Shown here: positions 33,664 through 42,720 of the stretch, in pieces
Layout: each line of letters begins with the position of its first letter
How positions within the stretch are numbered: position 1 is the stretch's first letter
NCBI GenBank assembly: GCA_023411225.1
Contig: JAEYPA010000111.1
Coordinates: 1 to 42,971, forward strand
Reading direction: 5' to 3'
Length of the DNA: 42,971 bases
Origin: Bacillota bacterium
GTDB taxonomy: Bacteria > Bacillota > Clostridia > Lachnospirales > Lachnospiraceae
Program-made: the position numbers and the translations under genes
Notes under the pieces: generated by a model
The model's database searches: none
What the model saw: only the letters and a program-made list of their open reading frames with translations
Told to the model about the DNA's origin: nothing

Positions 33664-35193
33664 TCAGGCTTTATGTCCACCAATTTGTCTGTTACGTTCT
33701 ATAGTAGTTGCCCCTTCCTCCAAGTTGGTTCCCTTTAAAATTGCATTTTTTCCATACTTCTTTTTTACATCCAACATAGCTTTTTGTAATTTCTTTTCCT
33801 TTTCTAAAGAAGCTTCCTTTTCCTGTTTTTTCTTTTGTTCTGCCTTATAATCCGTAAATAAATCTAACTGAACAAATGATTCCTCTTCTTTGACTGACTT
33901 TTCCTCTACCAGTCGATTGGCCGAAATATTGATTCTTCGAATTAATAAATCAGGATTAACAATATCATCATATAGTTTCATAACTGCATCCATAATCATT
34001 CTTGTTGAGGAGGTCTGGAAGCCTAGGTTAGCAGTTCCATGTGCATGTTTTGGAACTTTACGACCATAATGATCTGTGGTCACTTCTCCGGTATACTTTT
34101 TTCGTATATCCGGGTTACTTAGACTCTCTATATCATAGCCAATGGTAACTACCATTTGATCTGTTACAAGTCCCTTATCTACCAAATCCAATACCAAAAG
34201 GTCCGTCATCTCTCTTACAATCAATTTCCCCTTAACAAAATCATACGGGGATTGTAGTACCTGCCCTGAATTTAAACTGTTTGTACTTGGTTTGTATCCC
34301 TTTATATCTGCAATTGTACAAGGTTCCCAACCCCATGCATGGTCTATCAATAGCTCCGCATTGATTCCAAATAACTTGTATAGAAGATCTTCATTATAGT
34401 AATCCGAAGATTTTCCAATTGAACATCTGGCAATGTCGCCCATGGTGTATAACCCAATCTGCTCTAGCTTTTTGGCATATCCCCAACCCACACGCCAAAA
34501 AGCAGTTAACGGTTTATGGCTCCATAATAGTCTTCGATAACTCATTTCATTAAGCTCTGCGATTCTTACACCATCCTTATCTGCTGGAGCACGCTTAGCT
34601 ACGATATCCATGGCTATCTTGCATAGATAGAGATTAGTTCCGATTCCAGCAGTCGCCGTTATTCCTGTTTCCTTTAGTACATCCTTAATTATCTTCATTA
34701 CCAGCTCATGTGCTGACACACCATAGGTTTTCAGGTATTGTGTAACATCCATAAATACCTCGTCCACTGAATACACATGAATATCTTCTGGTGCAATATA
34801 TTTTAAATAAATTCCATAGATTCTTGTACTATATTCCATATACAGTGCCATTCTTGGTGGTGCAGCTATATATGTTAATTCAAGATCATACTCGGAATTC
34901 AACTTATTGGCATCATAAGAAGAACCTGTAAACCTACGCCCAGATGCCTTACTCCTTCTCTCTGCATTAACTTCTTTCACTCGCTGTACCACTTCAAACA
35001 ATCTTGCACGTCCCCGAATTCCATAAGACTTTAATGCTGGAGATACTGCAAGACAGATGGTCTTTTCGGTACGACTGGTATCTGCTACTACTAGATTGGT
35101 AGTTAATGGGTCTAATTGTCGTTCTACACATTCTACAGAGGCATAGAAAGACTTGAGATCAATTGCAATGTATATGTGATTATTATCAGACAT
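33664..35193 (-). CDS. Y-family DNA polymerase (UmuC/UvrX-like)
   Basis: 509 aa. Translesion synthesis. Catalytic Asp 12 in IDLKSFYASVECV, and the second acidic pair in VYSVDEVFMDV. Then the helix-hairpin-helix region and the LRxxTTLPxP-like little-finger domain are less conserved, with a Lys/Glu-rich C-terminus (about 450-509). Length is longer than dinB and matches the UmuC/YqjW group found with YolD partners. It carries a LexA box in its promoter. Confidence 0.9.
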   Translation of the reverse strand: MSDNNHIYIAIDLKSFYASVECVERQLDPLTTNLVVADTSRTEKTICLAVSPALKSYGIRGRARLFEVVQRVKEVNAERRSKASGRRFTGSSYDANKLNSEYDLELTYIAAPPRMALYMEYSTRIYGIYLKYIAPEDIHVYSVDEVFMDVTQYLKTYGVSAHELVMKIIKDVLKETGITATAGIGTNLYLCKIAMDIVAKRAPADKDGVRIAELNEMSYRRLLWSHKPLTAFWRVGWGYAKKLEQIGLYTMGDIARCSIGKSSDYYNEDLLYKLFGINAELLIDHAWGWEPCTIADIKGYKPSTNSLNSGQVLQSPYDFVKGKLIVREMTDLLVLDLVDKGLVTDQMVVTIGYDIESLSNPDIRKKYTGEVTTDHYGRKVPKHAHGTANLGFQTSSTRMIMDAVMKLYDDIVNPDLLIRRINISANRLVEEKSVKEEESFVQLDLFTDYKAEQKKKQEKEASLEKEKKLQKAMLDVKKKYGKNAILKGTNLEEGATTIERNRQIGGHKA

Positions 35194-35210
35194 CTATGTC
35201 CTCCTTTCTC

Positions 35211-35222
35211 GAACGCCCGTTC
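35211..35222 (-). promoter_or_regulatory. LexA (SOS) box upstream of Y-family polymerase
   Basis: GAACGGGCGTTC (minus strand), a perfect GAAC-N4-GTTC match to the Firmicute LexA/DinR core. It lies between a TATAAT -10 box (35229-35234) and the ribosome-binding site AAAGGAGG, so bound LexA would block transcription start or early elongation. Confidence 0.85.
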
Positions 35223-35228
35223 TATCTT

Positions 35229-35234
35229 ATTATA
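35229..35234 (-). promoter_or_regulatory. -10 box of polymerase promoter
   Basis: TATAAT on the minus strand, perfect match. No good -35 at 17 bases, which can happen in regulated promoters. Confidence 0.5.
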
Positions 35235-35253
35235 CTATGTTTTCTGTAAAATA

Positions 35254-35275
35254 AAAGGCCTCAGATAACTCTGAG
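35254..35275 (-). terminator. Hairpin upstream of polymerase promoter
   Basis: Minus strand CCTCAGA-GTTA-TCTGAGG followed by CCTTTTATTTT. It may end transcripts coming from the L25 side, so the polymerase is separately transcribed. Confidence 0.65.
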
Positions 35276-35352
35276 GAATAAAAAGCTGCAAATATAAACT
35301 GTGTATCCCTTACAATTCCACTTCTCGCTCATTTGATACATGGTGATACATT

Positions 35353-35410
35353 AAAAAAAGAGCTTTCCCGTGTAACACTAAGTGTACAACGTTCTAAGCT
35401 CTTTTCGCTG
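35353..35410 (-). terminator. Composite terminator after the L25 gene
   Basis: Minus strand AAAAGAGCTT … AAGCTCTTTTTTT with a 30-base inner part that also folds. Shares the block TACAACG-TTCTAAG (plus strand) with the terminator at 36139-36194. Confidence 0.8.
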
Positions 35411-35429
35411 TTTAAAGATTAATTATTGT

Positions 35430-35996
35430 TTATTCCTCTGATGGTGTTGATATATGGCGTGATTTATCGCTAATACGAAATACTATCTCATCAGCATCTA
35501 CCTGTAATTCGATTTTATCACTTATAAGCTCCGGAATATCCCCAACGGTCAATGTCGTACCCGTTTTCATACCATCAAGATCAATCGTTATTGTATCAAT
35601 CATATGTTCCGGTAAGGACGCATATGGAATTTCAAGCAACATTCGTTCTATCTGCCCAGCAATTTTCTCATCATTGGCAAGAAAGATATGAATGACACTA
35701 TTAACCTTTTCATTGGCTGTTAACGCTTGGAAGCTAATATCTAAGATTTCATCTTTTAACATATTCAGAGATTTTTCCTTGATTTGAACCGGAATTGTCT
35801 CTCCTTCAATATTCAGGAATAGCTTGCTGCCCTCACGTTTCTGACGGTACAATCTACGTGCTACACTTTCCTCCATTTGAATAGAAATTGACTCCGGCAG
35901 GGATTTACCAAACACACTACCCGGAATCATTCCACGGCGTCTCAGGTGCTTTGCCTTTACAGATGCATCACGCTTTTGAACAGTAATATTTTCCAT
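35430..35996 (-). CDS. rplY: Ribosomal protein L25/general stress protein Ctc
   Basis: 188 aa. N-terminal L25 domain binding 5S rRNA (QKRDASVKAKHLRRRGMIPGSVFGKSLPE) and a Ctc/TL5 beta-rich C-terminal domain (HMIDTITIDLDGMKTGTTLTVGDI). Shorter in its second half than the full 200-220 residue Ctc. Start at 35996 (MENITVQKRDA) with AGGAGG 6 bases upstream; ATG at 36011 lies in the site. Transcribed alone. Confidence 0.9.
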   Translation of the reverse strand: MENITVQKRDASVKAKHLRRRGMIPGSVFGKSLPESISIQMEESVARRLYRQKREGSKLFLNIEGETIPVQIKEKSLNMLKDEILDISFQALTANEKVNSVIHIFLANDEKIAGQIERMLLEIPYASLPEHMIDTITIDLDGMKTGTTLTVGDIPELISDKIELQVDADEIVFRISDKSRHISTPSEE

Positions 35997-36138
35997 TTCG
36001 ATCCTCCTCATGTTCTTTGATTTATGCTTATTTGCACCTTAAATGATGCAAAGAAACAATCCATATTTCATGTTAGATTTTACATCTGATATTCACAATA
36101 TTACACATTGTAACCCCCATATTTACTTGGCTTATAAA

Positions 36139-36196
36139 AAAAGAAGGGCTCTTCATACAACGCTGCTAAGCGTAATACTAAAAGCCCTTCTTTAAG
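36139..36196 (-). terminator. Composite terminator after the 36282 gene
   Basis: Minus strand AAGAAGGGCT … AGCCCTTCTT then TTTTATAAG. Contains the plus-strand block TACAACGCTGCTAAG, close to that in the 35353-35410 terminator. Confidence 0.8.
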
Positions 36197-36281
36197 ACGG
36201 TTCTTTTTATGTATATAATATTGTTATATATAGTATAGCACAATTTAAGCATAAAAGCAAATATCAAATTAGGAATTAAGG

Positions 36282-37226
36282 TTATACTCTTCTCCAAAAC
36301 TGTAAGGCTAATTCCTTTTTCAGAACAGAAGAAAGAAATTGAGGGTTGCTTGTCTGAAAGGACCTTAAGCTTTCAAGATAAGCTGACTTACTGTCAGTCC
36401 GAATATCAGCAAAAGTATGATCTAACTTTTGATCTTTCACATTACCATCTATGTATTTCTCCGATTGTTTTAAATATTCATCCACCATATTAGGATATGA
36501 CTTGACTGCACCTAGATACCAATTCGTCATATATTTCAATGTATTTAACGCTCTGTCTGCATTACTACTTTCTAAACTAATCTTCTGATACTCAGAATAA
36601 GCCTTCTTATTCATTCTCCTCATCATATCAAGTCCATCTGTGGTATATACCAAATTGCTACCATGACCTAAATAATTGCCCTTTTTTACTCCATAGTCTA
36701 TATTACCACTTGCATCCGCTTTCCCAGCGGTGGCTAATTTTGCTACAGTTTCCATAGCATCTAAAAATGCATTTTTACTATCTTCAGAAATGAAATTGTT
36801 CGCTACATATTCCGCCTTTTTCATGCCCAGCGAAATATTGGCCTGTCTTTCTTCCTCTGTCATGGAACCGCTGTTGTCAAGAAGGAAATTCTGACGAATT
36901 ACATTATACACAAATGCCTGTTCTTCTTTGCTACAATTCTCTACAGCAGATGCAATTGCTTTATCAGCCTCATATATACCTGAATATGCTGGTAAGTAAT
37001 CCATTTTGTTATCAATAGGAACAATTTGTTCCTCAAAATTATCCTTTAATTGTATTGCCCTTCTTCCAATTTCACTAATCTCTAATACAACTGCATCCTC
37101 TGTTTTATTAGAAATGTCAATTATCTCACTTTTATGTTGCTTATTTCCAGAAGGTTCATACTCCCGATTCACCTTAGTTGCTTCATAACTAGTCGTATAT
37201 AAACTGTTCTGTTCTTGTATTCTCAT
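36282..37226 (-). CDS. Unknown soluble protein
   Basis: 314 aa, no signal peptide or membrane segment. Start at 37226 (MRIQEQNSLYTTSYEATK) with GGGAGG 6 bases upstream; the frame is open a further 14 codons. Largely helical by appearance, with a Ser/Asn-rich N-terminal 60 residues. Contains NFLLDNSGSMTEEERQANISLGMKKAEYVANNF and ALNTLKYMTNWYLGAVKS. I do not recognise the family. Between L25 and oleate hydratase, both facing the same way but each with its own terminator. Confidence 0.7.
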   Translation of the reverse strand: MRIQEQNSLYTTSYEATKVNREYEPSGNKQHKSEIIDISNKTEDAVVLEISEIGRRAIQLKDNFEEQIVPIDNKMDYLPAYSGIYEADKAIASAVENCSKEEQAFVYNVIRQNFLLDNSGSMTEEERQANISLGMKKAEYVANNFISEDSKNAFLDAMETVAKLATAGKADASGNIDYGVKKGNYLGHGSNLVYTTDGLDMMRRMNKKAYSEYQKISLESSNADRALNTLKYMTNWYLGAVKSYPNMVDEYLKQSEKYIDGNVKDQKLDHTFADIRTDSKSAYLESLRSFQTSNPQFLSSVLKKELALQFWRRV

Positions 37227-37360
37227 ATCAGACCTCCCATTATTAATATTATTTACTCCATTTTCCATATATTTATAAATCCTAATTTAGTCTACATATC
37301 GGCATACTACTAAAAAACTTTAGATAAAGCTATTTCCAGATAAGGTGTATTCAAAAATAT

Positions 37361-37401
37361 AACAAACGACCTGTCATACATATACCAATATCACAGGTCG
37401 A
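37361..37401 (-). terminator. Terminator of the oleate hydratase gene
   Basis: Minus strand CGACCTGT … ACAGGTCG (37367-37400) followed by TTTGTTATATTTTT. Confidence 0.8.
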
Positions 37402-37424
37402 ATATATTACATCATCCTATGGAA

Positions 37425-39200
37425 TTAAATAATGTTGTACTCTTTTAGTAACTTCTCAATGTCTGTTCCCTCTATATTTTTAAGAATCTTTTTTAGAGCT
37501 ACTCTCTCCTTTATTCCCAACTTCATATCAATAGGCTTCTTCCCATCCCGAAGCTGTACCGTTGCATTTAATAGGTCACGAATATCGAAGACGCTACCCC
37601 AAACTTCAGGAACACCACGATCCACATTTAACAATGTGTATACTGCTTCCATGCCAGTCCTCATAGAGTACTCTGTTGTAAAGATGGTGTCACGTGGGGT
37701 TTCTGCAAACTGACCTAGAAAGGCAAAGTTTACAGCTCCATCTGGAACTACATTCGGACGATCTCCGTAAGCTCTCGGCATGAAAAATGCATCAATAAAA
37801 GGCATCATTACAGGAATGGTATTGGCACTGTTTGCCGCCATATCCTCAATCTGATCTTCTGGAACCCCAATATGGTATAGCCACTCCATACAGATTTCCT
37901 TACCGGTGCAATCACGCATAGACTTCTTCACATAGTCACCAGGCTTATCTGTAAACAGAGAGTAAATCCAAACAAGGCAGTGGTCCTTAGGCTGTGAACG
38001 GAACTGTGGCTGACGATTAATGGTCCAGCTTAGTAACCAAGAAGAGTCCTTAACCGACACGATGCCACCGGTAACAACTTTACCCGTAAATGGATCACGT
38101 TTACAGATGTTCTTTATATAAGGGATAATTCTCATATCCAGTGTCTCCACAGTTGCACTCATCCAGTTGGACTGCTCAGGATCGTAACAGAATTTGTCCG
38201 GATGTCCAAAAGAAGGATCTTGTGCTGCAATCTTTCTCCACATATCCCAACCGCCGCCAGCTTTAATCTCGGTATTAAAAGCTGCAGGAGTATTCTGGTC
38301 ACCCTTCGTGGAATTCTCAACACATCCACCGTTGGTTATAAACACCAAATCATTCTCAGTCAAATCAATGGTATCTTCTTTCCCATCACAAAGAATATCG
38401 ATACAAGTTGCAACCTTCTTTTCAGGTGTACAGTTAAATTGTACATTGACAACCTTTACACCATAGTGGAACTGAACTTCAAAACTTTCCAGATACTTTA
38501 CCATTGGAAGAATCATGGACTCATACTGATTGTATCTGGTGAAACGTAATGCTTTAAAATCAGGCAAACCACCTATATGATGGATAAAACGCTGAATATA
38601 CAGCTTCATTTCCAATGCACTATGCCAGTTTTCAAAAGCAAACATAGTACGCCAATACAGCCAGAAGTTTGATTTAAATACTTCGTCATCGAACACGTCG
38701 GTGATACGCTTGTTTTGAAGATCTTCATTGGGAGTAAAGAATAGCTTCATAATCTCCATAGCACCTTTATCGGAGATGTCAAACTTTCCGTCAGTGTGTG
38801 CATCCTCACCTCGGTTTACCGTTGCACGGCAAAGAGAGTAGTTGGGATCTTCTTTGTTGAGCCAATAATACTCATCAAGTACACTGATTCCTTCTGTTTC
38901 AATAGACGGAATAGAATGAAATAGATCCCACATGACTTCAAAGTGGTTATCCATCTCTCGTCCACCACGCATTACATAACCCACATTTTCATACTTGTAT
39001 CCGTCGCAGGCACCTCCTGGAATCGGTTCCTTCTCTAGGATATGAACTCGCTCACCTTTCATTTGTCCATCTCTCACAAGATAACACGCTGCAGTAAGCG
39101 CTGCTAAACCACTACCGATAATGTATGCAGATTTGCTATCGACACCGACTGGCTTTTTAGGTCTTGCAAATGCTTCATAATTACCACTTGAATAATACAT
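37425..39200 (-). CDS. Oleate hydratase (67 kDa myosin-cross-reactive antigen family)
   Basis: 591 aa. FAD-dependent hydratase adding water to the cis-9 double bond of oleate (and related fatty acids). FAD motif YIIGSGLAALTAACYLV near the start; the flavin/active-site sequence VMRGGREMDNHFEVMWDLF; later motifs RFTRYNQYESMILPM and FLGQFAETPRDTIFTTEYS. Full family length. Start at 39200 with AGGAGGTGATTATC upstream (a GTG at 39209 falls within the site). Divergent from an AraC-type regulator that probably controls it. Detoxifies unsaturated fatty acids in gut bacteria by general knowledge of the family. Confidence 0.95.
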   Translation of the reverse strand: MYYSSGNYEAFARPKKPVGVDSKSAYIIGSGLAALTAACYLVRDGQMKGERVHILEKEPIPGGACDGYKYENVGYVMRGGREMDNHFEVMWDLFHSIPSIETEGISVLDEYYWLNKEDPNYSLCRATVNRGEDAHTDGKFDISDKGAMEIMKLFFTPNEDLQNKRITDVFDDEVFKSNFWLYWRTMFAFENWHSALEMKLYIQRFIHHIGGLPDFKALRFTRYNQYESMILPMVKYLESFEVQFHYGVKVVNVQFNCTPEKKVATCIDILCDGKEDTIDLTENDLVFITNGGCVENSTKGDQNTPAAFNTEIKAGGGWDMWRKIAAQDPSFGHPDKFCYDPEQSNWMSATVETLDMRIIPYIKNICKRDPFTGKVVTGGIVSVKDSSWLLSWTINRQPQFRSQPKDHCLVWIYSLFTDKPGDYVKKSMRDCTGKEICMEWLYHIGVPEDQIEDMAANSANTIPVMMPFIDAFFMPRAYGDRPNVVPDGAVNFAFLGQFAETPRDTIFTTEYSMRTGMEAVYTLLNVDRGVPEVWGSVFDIRDLLNATVQLRDGKKPIDMKLGIKERVALKKILKNIEGTDIEKLLKEYNII

Positions 39201-39348
39201 GATAATCACCTCCTGTATTTTAGTTTTCGTTTATGCCCTAGATTTATGCATATCTCCCCTTTGTTCAATGAAACATCTGGAACCTGACAAGGCAGATCCA
39301 GATTGCATTCGCCAAACACCTTTTCGTAGTTAATAATCATTAATAGAC

Positions 39349-39412
39349 ATAATATGCACATAATGATATAATTTAACAAAATATGTTAACTTTATCATTG
39401 TGTGCATATTAT
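39349..39412. promoter_or_regulatory. Large inverted repeat / divergent promoter region of oleate hydratase and araC-type gene
   Basis: Two 20-base arms (39349-39368 and 39393-39412) are complementary at 19 of 20 positions, centre-to-centre 44 bases. Each outer end carries TATTAT, facing outwards, with TGTTAA (39384-39389 plus strand; 39373-39378 minus strand) about 17-18 bases behind it, so symmetric divergent promoters are possible. The centre holds TTAACA-N5-TGTTAA. Likely an operator pair for the adjacent AraC regulator; inference. Confidence 0.7.
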
Positions 39413-39511
39413 CTATTTTAATTCTGGTTATATAAACAACTCTGAGTTAGGGTTTAAAGATAAAGGCAACCCATGATTAATTGATTATATGAAATGAGGT
39501 AAATATACATT

Positions 39512-40573
39512 ATGGACGATAAATCTAAGTTTTCTTCAATCTTATTAATGTCAAAAGAGTTGGAAACAAAGCGAATAGACCGTAAATTAGATATTGTGAT
39601 GCGGGATGAATATAAATTGAATGACGAAATAAATCATATGTTGGATACAGGAATTTATCAATTTCCTGATACATTACACATAAAAACAGAAAAAAGAATA
39701 TTAACACGAATACAGTACGATTTTTCAGCCAAGGTACATATTAAAAGAACACCTTTGTACTTTCATCAACATGATTTTGTAGAGATTCTCTATATGTATA
39801 AAGGTAGTTGCAAACAATATATCGATAATCTAAATAACTATATTGTTTTACATGAAGGCGATTTATTTCTTTTAAATCAAAACGTGATCCATGCTATTAT
39901 GCAAGAAGATGAACAGGCTATACTAATTAAAATAATCCTTCCACCAGCAGCACTTTCATATAATTTCATTCAGAAGATGAACCATGATAGTGATTTGTTT
40001 CAATTCTTTGTCGACGCAAAATCCCCACAGAAAGAGTATTATCACTATTTACACTATATTAACTGTACTAGTGATGAACAAATTCTTATTGAAAGACTGA
40101 TGACAGAATATTATATGAAATACAATTATTACAAAGAAACAATATCATGCTACTTGGATCTACTAATGATCTTTTTAGAAAGAAGTAATAATTTACATCG
40201 TAGCCACAGATATAAATTAGCACATAGCTCTATAAAAACTGGAGAGATTATACAATACATCTATGAACACAGTGATACCGTCACGTTAGAAGAACTATCC
40301 CGTGTATTTTCTTTCAATCAGAGTTATTTGAGTCGTATTATTAAAGAAAATTGTAAAATGAATTTTCTTGGTTTACTACGAGAAAGCCGCTTAGAAAAAG
40401 CTTCCATCTTTTTGAGTAGCTCTGATTATTCAGTAGAACAGATTGCCCAAATGGTAGGATATCATAACGCAGTTCCTATTTATCAGGGAATCAAAGAAAA
40501 GTTTGGTTGTTCACCTTCTGAGTATCGAAAATATTATGGTAAAACCAATATAGATGATTACATAAATCAATGA
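39512..40573 (+). CDS. AraC-family regulator with cupin sensor domain
   Basis: 353 aa. N-terminal cupin-like domain (VHIKRTPLYFHQHDFVEILYMYKGSC, then YIVLHEGDLFLLNQNVIHAI) and C-terminal AraC HTH (EHSDTVTLEELSRVFSFNQSYLS and QIAQMVGYHNAVPIYQGIKEKFGCSPSEYRKYYG). GAGG lies 12 bases before the ATG. Divergent to oleate hydratase across a 311-base region with a large inverted repeat; likely its regulator. Confidence 0.9.
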   Translation: MDDKSKFSSILLMSKELETKRIDRKLDIVMRDEYKLNDEINHMLDTGIYQFPDTLHIKTEKRILTRIQYDFSAKVHIKRTPLYFHQHDFVEILYMYKGSCKQYIDNLNNYIVLHEGDLFLLNQNVIHAIMQEDEQAILIKIILPPAALSYNFIQKMNHDSDLFQFFVDAKSPQKEYYHYLHYINCTSDEQILIERLMTEYYMKYNYYKETISCYLDLLMIFLERSNNLHRSHRYKLAHSSIKTGEIIQYIYEHSDTVTLEELSRVFSFNQSYLSRIIKENCKMNFLGLLRESRLEKASIFLSSSDYSVEQIAQMVGYHNAVPIYQGIKEKFGCSPSEYRKYYGKTNIDDYINQ

Positions 40574-40637
40574 ATAGAATTCTAATGTTGTGATATGTAG
40601 AATAATAGAAAAAATTATACGAAAGGAATCATACAGG

Positions 40638-41597
40638 ATGTATAGTTTAACAAAGAACCAACAAACTGAAGAAACCCTGTCAAAGATGGTAGATAAATTC
40701 TTCAAACCATTGAAAATGGAAAGCTATAAGGAACTTACCGAGGGCTATTTTAATATAGCTTATGAAATCCGCTTAAATGATAATAAAGAAATCATATTAA
40801 AAATTGCACCATTAAAAGAAACACGGGTTATGACTTATGAAAAAAATATCATGTACAGTGAAGTTGAATCTATGAAAACAGCAAAAAAGGCTGTTGGAAT
40901 TCCTCTACCAGATGTGCTTGGTTATGATGATACTTGTACGATATGTGAATCTCCTTATTTTTTCATGGAGAAATTAAGCGGAGAAAGCTTAAATGCCATC
41001 AAAAGCACATTATCCTCACAGCAAATTACAAATATTAATATTGAATTTGGAAAAATTAATCGAAAAATAAACGAAATAAAATGTCCATGCTTTGGTTACC
41101 CTGGAAACCCAGAATTACAGGGCGAGGAGTGGTATTCTACCTTTCTTAAAATAATGGAAGCTTGTCTCTTAGATGCACAAAATGGTAATGTAAATTTAAA
41201 AATCTCAATCCCTACATTGATGGATTACCTAAAAAAAGACAAACCTATTTTTGACGAAATTACAGAACCAAGACTGGTCCATTGGGATTGCTGGGATGGT
41301 AATATTTTTGTAAAAGATGCTTTGATAACTGGAATTATTGACTGGGAACGAAGTATTTGGGGCGATCCTCTTTTAGAAGTGGGATTCCGTACTTATTCAG
41401 ATAATACATACTTCCAAAAAGGATATAATATTGGTGTTATGACTGCTAATCAGCTAAGAAGAGCTTTATGGTATGATATTTATTTTCTAATTACAGCATC
41501 TTGTGAAGGTGAATACAGAAAATACGACACCACGGATATGTATGATTGGGCGTCTCAGTTATTGGAAGAGCAATTTAAAAAGTTAATAAATGAATGA
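40638..41597 (+). CDS. APH-fold phosphotransferase
   Basis: 319 aa. Aminoglycoside phosphotransferase/choline-kinase-like fold: nucleotide loop EGYFNIAYEIRLNDNKEIILKI, catalytic segment RLVHWDCWDGNIFV (HxD, with tryptophans in place of the usual HGDLHxGN residues) and the metal-binding GIIDWERSIWGDP. Substrate unknown; it may be a small-molecule kinase rather than a drug-resistance enzyme. Start at 40638 with AAAGGAATC upstream; an upstream in-frame ATG at 40590 lacks a site. 64 bases behind the AraC gene. Confidence 0.85.
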   Translation: MYSLTKNQQTEETLSKMVDKFFKPLKMESYKELTEGYFNIAYEIRLNDNKEIILKIAPLKETRVMTYEKNIMYSEVESMKTAKKAVGIPLPDVLGYDDTCTICESPYFFMEKLSGESLNAIKSTLSSQQITNINIEFGKINRKINEIKCPCFGYPGNPELQGEEWYSTFLKIMEACLLDAQNGNVNLKISIPTLMDYLKKDKPIFDEITEPRLVHWDCWDGNIFVKDALITGIIDWERSIWGDPLLEVGFRTYSDNTYFQKGYNIGVMTANQLRRALWYDIYFLITASCEGEYRKYDTTDMYDWASQLLEEQFKKLINE

Positions 41598-41648
41598 TTT
41601 TCTGTTGTGCCTGTTCTAGATAAAGGAATGTGCGAAGAATATAATAAA

Positions 41649-41688
41649 GAAACTCCTTATTAGATAAATAGTTCTAATAAGGAGTTTC
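41649..41688. terminator. Bidirectional terminator between convergent kinase and aldo/keto reductase genes
   Basis: A perfect 16-bp stem (GAAACTCCTTATTAGA at 41649-41664 and its complement at 41673-41688). Minus strand continues TTTATTATATT; plus strand continues TTGTC. Confidence 0.85.
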
Positions 41689-41691
41689 TTG

Positions 41692-42720
41692 TCAATCCAC
41701 TTTAACCTCTCCAGCCAAAACCTTTTTGTAATCTTCATAGTTTTTCTTAAGAAGATTAGGTGTATCTAGTTCATATGGACATTTTGACATGCATGCCCCA
41801 CACTCAACACATTTTTCTATGTCTTTCATCGCATTCTGCCAATATTCTGAAAGCCATGCCTTAGAAGGTGCTCGACGAAGCATCAAAGATATTCTTGCAC
41901 ATTGATTGATAATAATTCCCTGAGGACATGGCATACAATAGCCACATCCACGGCAGAAATTACCATCCAGTTCCAACTTATCTTTTTCTATAAATGCTTT
42001 TACTTCGTCATCCATCACGGCTGGATTATCTATATAAGACAACCACTCTTCCAGTTCAGATTCTTTCTGAATTCCCCAAATTGGGACTACATTGTCAAAC
42101 TGTGAGATATAGGCGAACGCTGCCCGTGAATTATTAATCAGTCCACCAGCCAGACCCTTCATAGCGATAAATCCAACGCTCTTTTGCTTACACAGCGAAA
42201 CTAGTTCTAACTCTTTATCGCTCGAAAGATAGCTAAATGGAAATTGTACTGTTTCATATAGACCACTGCTCACGGCATCCATGGCAATACCAATTTTGTG
42301 GGCTGTAATACCGATATGGCGAATCATTCCCTGTCGTTTAAATTCCTCCATACACTCGTACATCCCGGTACCGTCATTTGGCTTAAATACCTGTCCTGCA
42401 CAGTGAAACTGATATAAATCAACATAATCTGTCTTAAGTAACTTTAAAGAGGTCTCTAATTGGGCCTTCATCTCATCTGGTGTCATTGCCATAGTCTTAG
42501 TTGCAATGTATATATTTTTTCTCACATCAGACAGCGCCTGCCCTATCTTTTCCTCACTGTCCGAATAAGCTCTTGCTGTATCAAAAAATGTCATGCCACC
42601 TTCATAAGCCCGTCTTAGAATTCTGACTGCTGTATTCCTATCATCACGCTGAATAGGCAATGCACCAAAACCATTTTGGATTACTGTAATTCCAGTACTA
42701 CCTAAAGTAACTGACTTCAT
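41692..42720 (-). CDS. Aldo/keto reductase with C-terminal 4Fe-4S ferredoxin domain
   Basis: 342 aa. N-terminal AKR barrel with FDTARAYSDSEEKIGQAL (Asp and Tyr of the catalytic tetrad), IATKTM (Lys) and DLYQFHCAG (His). C-terminal cysteine clusters: CRGCGYCMPCPQGI and CVECGACMSKCPYELDTP, sufficient for two 4Fe-4S clusters. Such proteins probably couple NAD(P)H-linked reduction to ferredoxin; substrate unknown. No linked gene in the window. CDS ends three bases after the convergent terminator. Confidence 0.93.
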   Translation of the reverse strand: MKSVTLGSTGITVIQNGFGALPIQRDDRNTAVRILRRAYEGGMTFFDTARAYSDSEEKIGQALSDVRKNIYIATKTMAMTPDEMKAQLETSLKLLKTDYVDLYQFHCAGQVFKPNDGTGMYECMEEFKRQGMIRHIGITAHKIGIAMDAVSSGLYETVQFPFSYLSSDKELELVSLCKQKSVGFIAMKGLAGGLINNSRAAFAYISQFDNVVPIWGIQKESELEEWLSYIDNPAVMDDEVKAFIEKDKLELDGNFCRGCGYCMPCPQGIIINQCARISLMLRRAPSKAWLSEYWQNAMKDIEKCVECGACMSKCPYELDTPNLLKKNYEDYKKVLAGEVKVD

